This document shows, in pieces, positions 18,201-25,487 of a stretch of DNA of 45,335 nt (position 1 is the stretch's first letter; every line of letters begins with the position of its first letter). The notes below the pieces were generated by a model. The model searched no databases. It had not been told where the DNA came from and saw only the letters and a list, made by a program, of their open reading frames with translations. The stretch comes from a virus. The position numbers and the translations under genes are program-made. The stretch is from positions 1 through 45,335 of the IMG/VR virus record IMGVR_UViG_3300006325_000007, one strand, 5' to 3'.

Positions 18201-21200
18201 AAACATTTGCTAAAGATCATGTAAGATTTTTAATTAATGATTATGTATTTAAAAATGTAACTTATCCTACATTACAAGTAGGGGCACAAGCAGTTAGTCA
18301 AGTTACAGTTTATACAGCGGCTGAAGCCGGTGTTGATGATAGAGTTAGTGACCTCTTTGCAATTATTAATAATGTTATTACAAATGGCACTAGTTCGTTG
18401 CCTGTTAAAGACGAACCTAAGATATTTTCTGACACTGACGATATTCAAATCTTTATTGACCAAGGTGATTTAAAAGTTAGACCATATGACTTTGGTACTG
18501 ATGCTATTGAACGTATGCGTGTCGCAACTGCTCAGTCAATGCTTGACGCTGACTTTGAGTATGGCCTACAGCCTACGAAGTGGCAAGCGATTGCTACACA
18601 AAGAGGTTATCCATCAATTTACGAAGTACCAGGTACTGATAAACAGGTTTCAACTGTTCAAACAGACGCTTCAACAGGAACCGGTGGAATTGGTCAATCA
18701 TTAATTACTGTTACTACAATTGGTGCTCATAGTATTGAACCAGGGTCACCTATTACACTTAAAGCATTAGAAAATTCTGTAGCAGGGGCGGCAAGAGCTG
18801 AAGGTTCGTTTATTGTTTCAACAGTACCTACTATTAATACATTTACATATTTTGCAAAATCAAAAGTTGGTACAGCTAACGGACAAATACTTTCAACATT
18901 TTATACGCAATTACGACAAGCAGGATTTTATACAGGTTCATCAATTGGTAATCCAACGTTTTCTATCATATCACAAGGTTCCGCAGGAGTATTATATAAT
19001 CCATTAGGTTCATTAAGTGGAGCTGATAAAATAACTTGGTTAGGCGAACAACCAGAAGTTGGTGCTCCGATGTTAATTGAAGATGGTATGGCGACAGCAC
19101 TTTATACATATTCAGGGGCAGACGTTTTAAGAACAGCAGGAGTTTATACTAATATTCTTGGTACAACAAGTAGCGTAGTAGGAGACGTAATTGCTCCAAC
19201 AGTTAATATTACAGTTGACGGCAGTGGCGCCGCACTTGCAACTATTGTAACTGGTGGACGACGTAATGCAGTTGACGATACTATTACAGTTTTAGATTCA
19301 CTATTAGGTGGTGGCGGAGCCGCAGACTTAACATTTAACATTCAAGCAGTTGTAGATGGTGCAACTCAAATACCATCAGGTGCCCAAGTTACATCCATAC
19401 TAGGTAGTGGTGGAGCCATTCAAACTATTCAAACAACGGCAGATGTTCCTATCGGTTCTAATTCAATTCCAGTTGTTAACACAGCTGGTGTTTTAGCAGG
19501 ACACGGAATAGATAGAGGTGATGGTACAGCAGTATTTGTAAGTAGCGTTATTGGAAATAATATTAACATAGATGGAAACACTACAAACACACTTGTTGGT
19601 AACGTTGTAACATATACTGGCGTAGGAGGAGTAAATTACTCATCCTTAGGATATGGTTCAACATTTGATATTAGTAGAACCGGTGGCGTTTATACTGTCG
19701 TAATAAACGAAGACGGTGATCAATATGAAACTGGCGATGTTATTATAGCTTTAGGTAATTCCTTAGGTGGTACTACTCCTGAACATGATTGTAGAATTGA
19801 AATTACTGAAGCAGATACTAGTGGAGATATAGTTACAATTCTTTCATCAGGTGCGGCATTTGACGGTAGTGCTAATTACAATGCTATAGTAGGAACAAAT
19901 TCCAATGGTGTTGGTACCGGATCATTATTTGATATTTCATATACTAATAATACTTACAGCGTTAGTTTAGCACAACCATCATATATTAATTTAACAGGAA
20001 CAAACTTAGGTGGTATTGGTCTTGGTGCTAGTGTTGATATTACAATGACAAACAATGCTTATTCAGTTGCAATTAATAATGCAGAAGATAATAGTTTAGA
20101 CTATGTTGTTAGCGATAGAATTAGAATTAACGGAACACAATTAGGTGGTACAACACCAGTTAATGATGCTGAAGTTGTAGTTACATCAGTTGACGTAAGT
20201 ACAGGCGAAATAACAGGAGTAAGCGTTACTGGTACAGCCGTAGATGCAGATGTAACTTATATAAATGTAACATATACTACAGGATCAATTGGTGGTGTTA
20301 CTGCAAACATTAATATTAGAAGAGTAGGTACTACTTATGAAGTTAATATTATTGGCGGTGGTTCAGGTTATACAGCTTCTGAAACATTAAACATTGTAGG
20401 TACAGAGTTGGGTGGAGCGGCACCGACTAACAATGCATCAGTAACAATTCAAACAGTTGACGGAAGTGGTTCAATTTTAACAGCCACTATTGGAGGAGTA
20501 GCCGTTAATGTACAAGAACATACAAATATTCAAAGCGGCCTTAACCAATTAGGAACTGCCGCTCTATTAACTGTTACTGTAAATTATAATAATAGCTACA
20601 ATGTTGTTATAGGAAATACTGGTGGTTTTAATTACGGTGTTGGTCAAAAAATACAACTATTAGGAACAGTATTTGGTAATGGTGCAACTCCAGTTAATGA
20701 TATTACTGTTACAATTAGTGCGGTAACCGTTACTGGAGAAATAACAAACCTTAGTCATACTGGTACATCCGCAGATGCAACAAAAAATTATGTACTTGGT
20801 GATAGATTAGAAGTTATTGGATCATTTCTAGGCGGTCTTGATGAAACTAATGATGCCGGAATTAATATTACTGGTATAGGTGTAGGCGGAACAATTACTA
20901 CACTTACTATTGATGGTGCGGCACCTGATGCTTCACAAACGTATGTTGATCCAGCGTATACTACAAATTCAAGTGCTGGAGCAGATGCTTCATTCACTAT
21001 AACAAGACTAGACGTAGCTTATTCGGCTTTAATTGTTGTTCCAGGATCAGGTTATTTGGCCGCAGAATTCTTTGATATTGATGGTGCTTTATTAGGTGGT
21101 TCAACAGGAACAAACGATTGTCGAGTTACAGTTGCAACAGTTGGTGGATCAGGTGAAATTTTAACTGTTACAGTAAGTGGTACAGCATTAGACCAACAAA

Positions 21201-24200
21201 CTTATTATGGAATCAGCCAAGTATTAGGCCAGGCTGTTATGAAAATTGGTGCAGGTGCTACTTGGAATGTAATATTAAGTGGTGGTGCTTTTACAGTAAC
21301 TAATGCGAATCCAGGAACAGATTATAATGCATCACAAGAACTTAAAGTTCTTGGTACACAAATGGGCGGAGTAAGTCCAACTAATGATTTAACAATTACA
21401 ATTACTGGTGTTTCAGGTACAGGCGGAATTACTACTTTTAGTCATAGTGGTACAGCACCTGGTGGAACTGCTAGTTATACTGATATTGGCGGAACAAACT
21501 TACCTAATTCAGGTACTTTAGCAACATTTGATGTTGTACGAAGCTCAGGAACATATAATTCTATTCTTATAAATGACGACGGTGTTAACTATGTCGACGG
21601 TAATAAAATTAAAATTTTAGGAACATCTTTAGGCGGAGTTGATGTAACTAATGACCTTATTATTACTATTACTGGTGCAACAACAGATGGTAGTATAACT
21701 AGTATTACAGGAATAGGAACAGCTCTTACAGGAACAGTTGTTCAAACGTATTCATCACTTACTATGTCTGAAGCAACAACTGTAGCTGTCGCGCCGAATA
21801 GTACAATTGCATTTGCGGCGTTGGCTACTGCTGAAATTACATTTGGTACTGCTCACGGATTAGTTCCAGGTGATTCATTTATTATAACCATAGCTAGTGA
21901 TAGTGGATCAAATAATCATACACTTTGTGAAGGACCTTTCTTTGCACAGCAAGTTCCAACAATTTATAAACTTAGATACCAATGTAGAGCACCAGGAACA
22001 ATTGGTGATGTTGACGATATTGTTGGAAACATTTATCCAAGACCAGATTCGTTCTTTGTACATAGACCATATGATGGTGGTGTTATGTTAGGAACAGGTG
22101 GACCACAACACGGTGCACAGGCAATTAGACAAAGTAAAAAATATATTAGATACCAATCAGGTAAAGGTATTATGTATACAACAGGTGCCTTATTTGCACC
22201 AAGTTACGATTTGCTTAATGTAGTAGCAAATGGACTTGAAATTGGATCATTTATTACTGTTACTACAGATGATGTTGACCATGGACTACAAATTGGTGGA
22301 CGTATTAGATTACTCGGAATTGAAACTCCAGGATTCAATGGTGACTATACCGTTGCATCTATTACATCAGAACGTGTATTTAAAGTTGTTGCTGATTTTA
22401 AATTAGGTGCTTTAATACCAACATTAAGTGCAAGAGCTCAAGTTTCATTACTTACATGGCACGGTGCAACTGTACGTTCAGGTGCATTTGATGATCAAAA
22501 CGGTATCTTTATAGAATATGATGGTGCAAACTTTACTTGTGTACAACGTACTGGAACACTACAATTAGCAGGTGTAGTAAGTATGGCTGTTGACAGTAAC
22601 TTATGTACTGGAGTAGGAACAAGATTTAGAGATCAAATTAAAGCAGGTGATAGAATTATTATTAAAGGAATGACTCACGTTATTTCTCAAATTACAGATG
22701 ATACAAATATGTTTGTTACACCTGACTTTCGCGGTGTAACTCCAGCATCAGCTTGTAAGATATGTTTGGTTTATGATAAGAAAACTAAACAAGATGAATT
22801 TAATAGAGATAAACTTGACGGCAAAGGTAGTAGTGGATATATTGTTGATGTATCTAAGATGCAGATGATGGGAATCCAATACAGTTGGTACGGTGCAGGA
22901 TTTATTGACTGGATGTTACGTGGTGATAATGGTGAGTTTGCATTCTTCCATAGAATGAGAAACAGTAATATAAACACAGAAGCATTTATGCGTACTGGTA
23001 ATATGCCAGTTAGGTATGAAATTACTAACGAAGGACCAAATGGTAAACTTGCAAAAGATATTGATGATAACCAAACATCTATTCCACTAACAGATGCAAA
23101 ATATTTTCCAAGTAGTGGAACAGTATATATTGATGGTGAAATGATTGGATTTACAGGTGTTGTAGGTGATACACTTACAGGATGTACTAGAGCGGCACCA
23201 ATGTCAAATTATGCATCAGGAGCCAACAGAACATATACAGCAGGTATTGCCGAGCCACATACAGCAAAAACCGGTGTGCCACTAATTAGTAATACTATAT
23301 CACCAATTATATCACACTGGGGATCAGCGTTCTTAACAGATGGCGGGTTTGATACTGATCGTGGTTACATCTTCTCATACGCATCAACTGGTAACGAAAT
23401 TAGTACAACAAGAAATACAGTTTTCATGCTTAGACTAGCACCTAGTGTTTCTAACGCTATTGTTGGTGACTTAGGAGAACGTGAACTACTTAACAGAGCC
23501 CAGTTGCTACTTGAAGGTGTTGAAGTTACATCAGATACAAGTACAGGTGGTATTGTTGTTGAAGGTGTGTTGAATCCACAAAACTATCCACTTGATCCAG
23601 GTAACATTGGTTGGGGTGGATTATCAGGACTAGCGGCAGGTGGACAACCTAGCTTTGCACAGGTGGCACCAGGTGGATCTGTTACATGGAGTACAGGTGC
23701 TACACAGGTAGTTAGAAATGCAACTACAACATCACAATTATCAGCGTCAGCTGATTCATTGTATAATAGAACTTATCCTACAACATATCACTATTTCTCA
23801 ACTACAGAATGGGATGGTTTAGATGATAATGTTGTTTCTGGTACAGAAATTATTGCAACAGGTAGTCCAAGTTCAGGCGCTTCAGACTTTCCAGCAGGAA
23901 CAACAATTTACGACATTTATGAAGAAACTTGGTATAACAGGGTACGTATTAGAACTACTAATAATAACCATAGTCCAATTACTGCTGGTGAAGCCATTAC
24001 ATTTGGTATTGGTGGTGATTTAACTTATACTAACTATTTGTACTTTACAAAAACAAGTTGGGAAACAACTCAAGCAGTTTCTGGTACAGAAGTAAGTGAT
24101 GCAAAATTTCCGGCAGGTACTGCGGTATCAAATGTTCAAGGACCATTAGAATTTAGTGGAACAGAATACTATAAAGTAACGTTTTCACAAACGTCAATTG

Positions 24201-24469
24201 CAACTGTAACTGCTGGTGCCAATGTAGGGTTCTTATTTGGACAACCACCGTATGCACAGCCAGGTGAAACTGTATTTTCGTTTATTGCAAACCCAGGTGA
24301 ACTTGCAAACTTAGACTTAACAGGATTGAAAGAATTAACGAATACTACATTAGGTGGACGAGGAACTTATCCTAACGGTCCTGATGTATTAGCAATTAAT
24401 GTTTATAAGACGTCGGGTGCGGCAGTTAACGCAAACCTTATTCTAAGGTGGGGCGAAGCTCAAGCCTAA
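9257..24469 (+). CDS. Giant repeat-rich fibre / virion surface protein (5070 residues)
   Basis: A single open frame of 15.2 kb. The N-terminus (V-N-I-G ... N-D-G-T-G-D-S-I-R ... N-E-N-F-T-E-L-Y) is the attachment head common in marine T4-like structural proteins. It is followed by several repeat families: about 12 copies of a roughly 100-residue beta-rich unit (residues about 356-2430), H-x-K-C-x-R-D / D-I-x-x-G-x-N modules, H-G-L...G-D...G-T-K-x-Y-P modules, and about 8-9 copies of an L-G-G-x(4)-N-D unit (about 3465-4170). The last 900 residues are non-repetitive and end in a compact domain. A virion fibre for host contact is the likely role. Its stop overlaps the stop of the convergent oxygenase gene. 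Confidence 0.92.
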   Translation: MAKQSVNIGVEGNDGTGDSIRESFRKANENFTELYAVFGQGGQISFRSLSDVPDQLGAYKVPQSNAVGDEILMKSIVGGQGITVDSLQADEIKISNTGTIISTDSTPSLGGPLNAANQGIANPDISTAAVLALNVAHGTSFTLDDLVITRGYSDARYLRSAGGPGASGQVRLRTEPASANSYTFTIEAFSGGNVVATGHGFEVNSNGIAYKYNSTGTDATGLSSGTTYYLRFVTVDQVSLHPSEEEAQNNDDSTRVRISVPAGSGSGLQTMFDAAYDNVLAGNWISTEALPRESVVRRDGDTMTGALYLHDHPGAHAGATPQSPYAYSLITQNKEYVADEVMAWFDANYPGVHDSTYSVSGATYTPTTGVLVLTIGTHGFEIGNYINIATASLTFTCALDSNATQHSYPRATGSTAPGGYDPAFSTPVGITAIDATTITVNIGISSDTSVHSFVSATADCISTGEHHVKCERDVKFNIDAIAHDIKFGGNSESIRVAKLYWDGASSRLGPGETVYAVAINNKVRDILKDFILTNTTYTGVQSVTSQTTIANNGETGSGDRITELVAIINSIVGVVTYSVSGATYTPDDGEMQLTIGSHDLEIGHYVNIAPYSLTFNCTFDGGATPSSYPRSSGSTAPGGADYAYNTPVIISDVGSTTITVNVGLGNIVNYDVTSAIYTPSTGLMVLTIGVHTLEIGDHVDIATDSLTFTCTFDNNVTQSTYPRASGSAGPGGADFVYNTPVAISAVGATTITIDVGAGNITSYTPSAATYTPATGVMELTIGAHTLEVGNFVDIATDSLTFTCALDSNATNHTYPRATGSSAPGGADYAYDTPVEITGVTATTITMNVGISSDTSVHTFVSATADCITNPGGADYVHNTPIAITGVTATTITMNVGTGNITSYTPSAATYTPATGVMELTIGSHQYETGKFVNIAMDSLTFTCALDSHATNHTYPRASGSSAPGGYDYAYNTPVEITSKTATTITINVGISSNTSAHTFVSATADCITNPGSVVDTPTAATYDAATGLMTLTIGSHGYKVGHYVNIATDSLTFTCTFDNNATNHTYPRASGSAASYSVSAATYTPATGVMELTIGSHQYETGKFIKIATDSLTFTCALDSHATNHTYPRATGSAAPGGYDFVYNKPIAVTEFSSTTITVNIGISSDVSAHSYVTSTADCIASNERHEKCARDTGFNIDAITTDLYSGGNFETRRIAQKYWEGTNTNLGSGSEQTYATLVNDKLKEIINGYILSNTAWTTAQDPVVTTQNVSNPVGESNSTNRVTELHKILNDVTVNGIGALPEVTPSWSHYTYDGELCERDTRLNLQGDDGTGGILYDLRYGGNEKTRYTASKYWINATPQVDGDRTTERFAKNYVRDLINNFILPQPTTAQVYPYAIALLEANKQYIADEATEWFDANYPGVHTGTRHAKCIRDTIFNIEALTSDIYTGSNFQTIEMVHRYWSGTASQLPGGETVLTTATAHGRSVDDVVEIRGLVLGCPMGSKTYPVSDFTQGHSANQSFAVRSQNLTASTFEIFLGTSAIAQTYVKGGTVIPQAGLQQDNRLDIRNFDYDTGSGVATITTMGGATITAEAHGKSKGDLIAVDGAVLSCDMGSKTYPVNSFSTAHSTAQQFTVRATNLTANTFEVFFGTSAIATTYVSGGTIVKDNNVRQAITDFAYDIGPSHSVTAATYTPATGEMQLTIGAHNFEIGHYVKIATNSLTFTCALDGHATNHSYPRATGSAAPGGYDYFYNKPVEIIGAGATTITMNVGVSSDVSEHTFVSATADCISPVPAANSVTNAVYTPATGVMVLTIGAHDLQLGNQIRIATGSLKFTCEMDSHATTTAYPRASGSAAPGGYDYAYNTAVTITAIDSTTITCNVGTSTNTSIHTFVSATPNCIANDIGSAGKCTITTSGSHNLSINDTIDIRGVIMDCEFGTKVYPAIPHAGIFPVTKVTDTNTLDFYLPPSEIDHTYVSGGTIKSATLTNVGSSTIITAFAYNNDQALITITSGNHGLVVGDLVKLTGIVLSCSTGTKTYPDTSVSSGVYYVYDVPDIDTFIFGMDRSNVVHTYVSGGTCQKVTTATNSTVNISNFVFDTHAGHGLSATDNVILRGIVTDCIYGTKIYPALVHAGLYPITKTDTADTFEFFLNPSNIAHTYTSGGTVKDIDVTNVGDAVDITNFIYDNDLATFTVTTSGIDNPYNVAGATYIPTTGVMELTIGTHTLVTGNYVDIDAGCLNFTCTFDNNATQSSYPRATGSAAPGGADYFYDTPCRIDSTSATTITLNVGAGNVKTYNVSAATYTPTTGVMQLTIGSHSLVAGNYIDIAANSIVFTCALDGHATTTGYPRATGSAAPGGADYAYNTPVVIASVGATTITINVGVSSNTSTHTYVSSTANCISNSNSHTFTSATANCIKNAEAHTFVSATADCVSKAGHGLTVGDKVKLAGIGMSCEFGSKIYPENNAGYFVVYDVPDVSTFILGTDKSAVVHTWTGGGTWQKITYTVLNQTDVADFAFGPSERTYAVAVNQKTESIIKDYIFTNTTYPSVQSGSTQTITANAAESGASGRITTLMDAINNVTVNGLDYLPTAGYASVGYTPLQTATSQYFNSSSVSESAASAVITDRFGIITDVIENGLDNVPALDRAQVSSIRLQTRVPTNDLLLITDTTVNEVLFNFTDSEKGASCQFITDDQEKLTKGVDDDFPKFLERTGTITTIFLDVNTDSSTYSPNARIQLEANKIFLQKEATAWIGNKISTATTYPYAKALIDANKEWLADEVMAWFDITYPTAHSTIQHEKCERDTKFNIDALAYDIYHGSNTQTRETAKKYWEGTNSLLANSGGAFTETTNAEIGYALAVNNKLRDLIINNVLTNTVYVTHQSPIITVQITNNNDGETKTVSRVTDLMGIITSVIQSGISALPNSIPAWTDYTYNGPKCERDVGFQLDALIHDIKYGGNAETYRNAKKYWIQSTPQIDGDRSHETFAKDHVRFLINDYVFKNVTYPTLQVGAQAVSQVTVYTAAEAGVDDRVSDLFAIINNVITNGTSSLPVKDEPKIFSDTDDIQIFIDQGDLKVRPYDFGTDAIERMRVATAQSMLDADFEYGLQPTKWQAIATQRGYPSIYEVPGTDKQVSTVQTDASTGTGGIGQSLITVTTIGAHSIEPGSPITLKALENSVAGAARAEGSFIVSTVPTINTFTYFAKSKVGTANGQILSTFYTQLRQAGFYTGSSIGNPTFSIISQGSAGVLYNPLGSLSGADKITWLGEQPEVGAPMLIEDGMATALYTYSGADVLRTAGVYTNILGTTSSVVGDVIAPTVNITVDGSGAALATIVTGGRRNAVDDTITVLDSLLGGGGAADLTFNIQAVVDGATQIPSGAQVTSILGSGGAIQTIQTTADVPIGSNSIPVVNTAGVLAGHGIDRGDGTAVFVSSVIGNNINIDGNTTNTLVGNVVTYTGVGGVNYSSLGYGSTFDISRTGGVYTVVINEDGDQYETGDVIIALGNSLGGTTPEHDCRIEITEADTSGDIVTILSSGAAFDGSANYNAIVGTNSNGVGTGSLFDISYTNNTYSVSLAQPSYINLTGTNLGGIGLGASVDITMTNNAYSVAINNAEDNSLDYVVSDRIRINGTQLGGTTPVNDAEVVVTSVDVSTGEITGVSVTGTAVDADVTYINVTYTTGSIGGVTANINIRRVGTTYEVNIIGGGSGYTASETLNIVGTELGGAAPTNNASVTIQTVDGSGSILTATIGGVAVNVQEHTNIQSGLNQLGTAALLTVTVNYNNSYNVVIGNTGGFNYGVGQKIQLLGTVFGNGATPVNDITVTISAVTVTGEITNLSHTGTSADATKNYVLGDRLEVIGSFLGGLDETNDAGINITGIGVGGTITTLTIDGAAPDASQTYVDPAYTTNSSAGADASFTITRLDVAYSALIVVPGSGYLAAEFFDIDGALLGGSTGTNDCRVTVATVGGSGEILTVTVSGTALDQQTYYGISQVLGQAVMKIGAGATWNVILSGGAFTVTNANPGTDYNASQELKVLGTQMGGVSPTNDLTITITGVSGTGGITTFSHSGTAPGGTASYTDIGGTNLPNSGTLATFDVVRSSGTYNSILINDDGVNYVDGNKIKILGTSLGGVDVTNDLIITITGATTDGSITSITGIGTALTGTVVQTYSSLTMSEATTVAVAPNSTIAFAALATAEITFGTAHGLVPGDSFIITIASDSGSNNHTLCEGPFFAQQVPTIYKLRYQCRAPGTIGDVDDIVGNIYPRPDSFFVHRPYDGGVMLGTGGPQHGAQAIRQSKKYIRYQSGKGIMYTTGALFAPSYDLLNVVANGLEIGSFITVTTDDVDHGLQIGGRIRLLGIETPGFNGDYTVASITSERVFKVVADFKLGALIPTLSARAQVSLLTWHGATVRSGAFDDQNGIFIEYDGANFTCVQRTGTLQLAGVVSMAVDSNLCTGVGTRFRDQIKAGDRIIIKGMTHVISQITDDTNMFVTPDFRGVTPASACKICLVYDKKTKQDEFNRDKLDGKGSSGYIVDVSKMQMMGIQYSWYGAGFIDWMLRGDNGEFAFFHRMRNSNINTEAFMRTGNMPVRYEITNEGPNGKLAKDIDDNQTSIPLTDAKYFPSSGTVYIDGEMIGFTGVVGDTLTGCTRAAPMSNYASGANRTYTAGIAEPHTAKTGVPLISNTISPIISHWGSAFLTDGGFDTDRGYIFSYASTGNEISTTRNTVFMLRLAPSVSNAIVGDLGERELLNRAQLLLEGVEVTSDTSTGGIVVEGVLNPQNYPLDPGNIGWGGLSGLAAGGQPSFAQVAPGGSVTWSTGATQVVRNATTTSQLSASADSLYNRTYPTTYHYFSTTEWDGLDDNVVSGTEIIATGSPSSGASDFPAGTTIYDIYEETWYNRVRIRTTNNNHSPITAGEAITFGIGGDLTYTNYLYFTKTSWETTQAVSGTEVSDAKFPAGTAVSNVQGPLEFSGTEYYKVTFSQTSIATVTAGANVGFLFGQPPYAQPGETVFSFIANPGELANLDLTGLKELTNTTLGGRGTYPNGPDVLAINVYKTSGAAVNANLILRWGEAQA
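10323..12800 (+). repeat. Protein repeat family A, main block (8 copies, some partial)
   Basis: Each unit reads roughly A-T-Y-T-P-x-T-G-x-M-x-L-T-I-G-x-H ... S-L-T-F-T-C ... Y-P-R-A-x-G-S ... A-T-T-I-T-x-N-V-G. About half end in a F-V-S-A-T-A-D-C-I tail. Units begin near 10323, 10982, 11262, 11551, 11961, 12292 and 12478; a partial unit lies near 11865. The 24-base segment encoding the tail is identical at 10613, 11831 and 12251. Confidence 0.85.
11531..12288 (+). repeat. 420-base tandem duplication inside the giant gene
   Basis: Bases 11531-11868 and 11951-12288 align over 338 bases at a constant offset of 420, with few differences. The 82 bases between repeat part of the same unit: the A-I-T-G-V-T-A-T-T-I-T stretch at about 11760 recurs near 11900. 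The offset is a multiple of three, so the frame is kept. Confidence 0.8.
13690..16770 (+). repeat. Protein repeat family C (about 6 copies) with further family A units
   Basis: Copies near 13690, 14030, 14985, 15290, 15555 and 16555 share H-G-(L/K/R) ... (V/I)-x-(I/L) ... L-x-C-x-x-G-(S/T)-K-x-Y-P and then Y-x-x-G-G-T. Family A units are interspersed at about 14308-14955 and 15858-16540. The 24-base identical segment recurs at 14597 and 16523. Confidence 0.75.
19650..21760 (+). repeat. Protein repeat family D (8-9 copies)
   Basis: Each unit of about 75-95 residues contains a Y-x-V-x-I-x(n)-G-x-x-Y strand pair, then L-G-G-x(4)-N-D-x-x-(I/V)-x-I and G-x-I-x-x-x-x-x-x-G-T-A. At least eight L-G-G...N-D-like cores can be counted. 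The DNA is less similar between copies than in family A, so this array looks older. Confidence 0.75.
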
Positions 24470-25056
24470 AAGTTAAAAGCAATTGTTGAACGTATTACAC
24501 CTTCTTGGCTAGGTAATACTGTATGCTTTAAGTATGAAGGAAACATTAACATTCTTCCTTTAATAGGTTGGTATACACTTCCTTGCCAAGACCATATAGC
24601 ATTAATATCATAATCTTGTGAATATTCAGTAAATGGATTAGGAGTTTTAAACATTAAACCTCCGGCGTGTTCGTTTGCTCTAACCCAGTATATTCCAGAA
24701 ATACGTCCTATACCATGTTCATGTTCATTGTGATGATCGTTTTCAATATAATCTTGCACCCAATATTCGAATTCATTTAAATTATTTTTTATTTGTCTAT
24801 TAATTGCTTTGTAATTACAACCTTCTTGATATAGGTCTTTACAGTCACGTATCTCACGCCATAACTCAGGAAGCTCTTTTGGTAAGTCTGCTATTATTTT
24901 TTCAGGTTCAAAATAATCTGTAGAGTGCGGAGCAGGGCCTTCACGAGAAGGCATCTTATCTAAATTTTTAACTACAACTTCTTCTACTTTATCAGCTACA
25001 TCAGGTTGTACATCATGAATTAATAATCCTACAGGAAACAACGGTTCTATATGCAT
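24466..25056 (-). CDS. 2OG-Fe(II) oxygenase, TIGR02466-like (copy 3)
   Basis: The 196-residue protein has H-N-E-H-E-H (109-114), R-I-S-G-I-Y-W-V (118-125), G-G-L-M-F (132-136) and R-M-L-M-F-P-S-Y-L-K-H (168-178), with R189 in R-S-T-I-A-F-N. This is the same order as the two oxygenases at 3870-5148, but the sequence is much more diverged. It is the last gene of the minus-strand operon and begins by one-base overlap with the cupin stop. Its TAG stop overlaps the TAA stop of the giant fibre gene. The substrate is unknown; a glycan or virion protein target would fit the context. Confidence 0.88.
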   Translation of the reverse strand: MHIEPLFPVGLLIHDVQPDVADKVEEVVVKNLDKMPSREGPAPHSTDYFEPEKIIADLPKELPELWREIRDCKDLYQEGCNYKAINRQIKNNLNEFEYWVQDYIENDHHNEHEHGIGRISGIYWVRANEHAGGLMFKTPNPFTEYSQDYDINAIWSWQGSVYQPIKGRMLMFPSYLKHTVLPSQEGVIRSTIAFNF

Positions 25057-25487
25057 TAAATAACCTTTGCAGTAGTTTGTGAAGTTGCATCACTAATTGT
25101 CGGGTTAACACCAGTATCTTTATCCATGACTTGACTATCTCCAGGTATAACACGATAATTATCTTCAACTGAATCAGCTGTACTAACTTCAGTTATACTA
25201 CCTGGTTCTATGCATACTAATTGATGAGGTTGTAAAGGTGGATTATGCCAAGTGCTTCCTGCTACTAAATCTTTTTGCAAAAGCTGGGCAGTTGTAGTAT
25301 CAATCCAAAGTAATTTAAATTGACCATCATTAACAAACCATGTTTCATCTTTTTCTTTATGAAAATGCATAGAAAATTTTGCTTCACGCTTTTCAAAAAC
25401 TAAAATTTTGCCACAATACTTTTCAGTAGAAGCCCAGATTAATTCATAACCCCAACCCTTTTCTACTTTACCTTTCAATTGCGTCAT
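25056..25487 (-). CDS. Cupin protein, sugar-phosphate isomerase-like
   Basis: The 143-residue cupin has H-F-H-K-E-K-D-E-T (41-49), a metal-binding H-x-H...E pattern. A later P-H-Q-L (82-85) supplies the distal histidine, followed by a G-S-I-T-E-V-S-T turn. It resembles the small cupins linked to mannose-6-phosphate isomerase type II and LPS sugar clusters. The start ATG overlaps the HldD stop as ATGA and its stop shares a base with the next ATG. It probably acts on a sugar or nucleotide-sugar in the same pathway as HldE/HldD. The exact reaction is not assignable. Confidence 0.82.
   Translation of the reverse strand: MTQLKGKVEKGWGYELIWASTEKYCGKILVFEKREAKFSMHFHKEKDETWFVNDGQFKLLWIDTTTAQLLQKDLVAGSTWHNPPLQPHQLVCIEPGSITEVSTADSVEDNYRVIPGDSQVMDKDTGVNPTISDATSQTTAKVI

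Larger units (their letters stand above)
10641..18400 (+). repeat. Interspersed family B modules (C-x-R-D ... D-I-x-x-G-x-N)
   Basis: Six modules, near 10650, 12810, 13190, 13540, 17640 and 18055, carry K-C-x-R-D, then an N-I-(D/E)-A-L-like helix and G-G/S-N-x-x-T. Most continue into K-Y-W and a second helical stretch ending in a T-x-L-x-x-I-I-N-like segment. They alternate with the beta repeats and may act as helical spacers. Confidence 0.7.

Noticed and set aside
9257-24469. Diversity-generating retroelement target in the giant fibre gene
   Set aside because: No reverse transcriptase gene is present in the window, and no template/variable repeat pair with adenine-biased differences was noticed.
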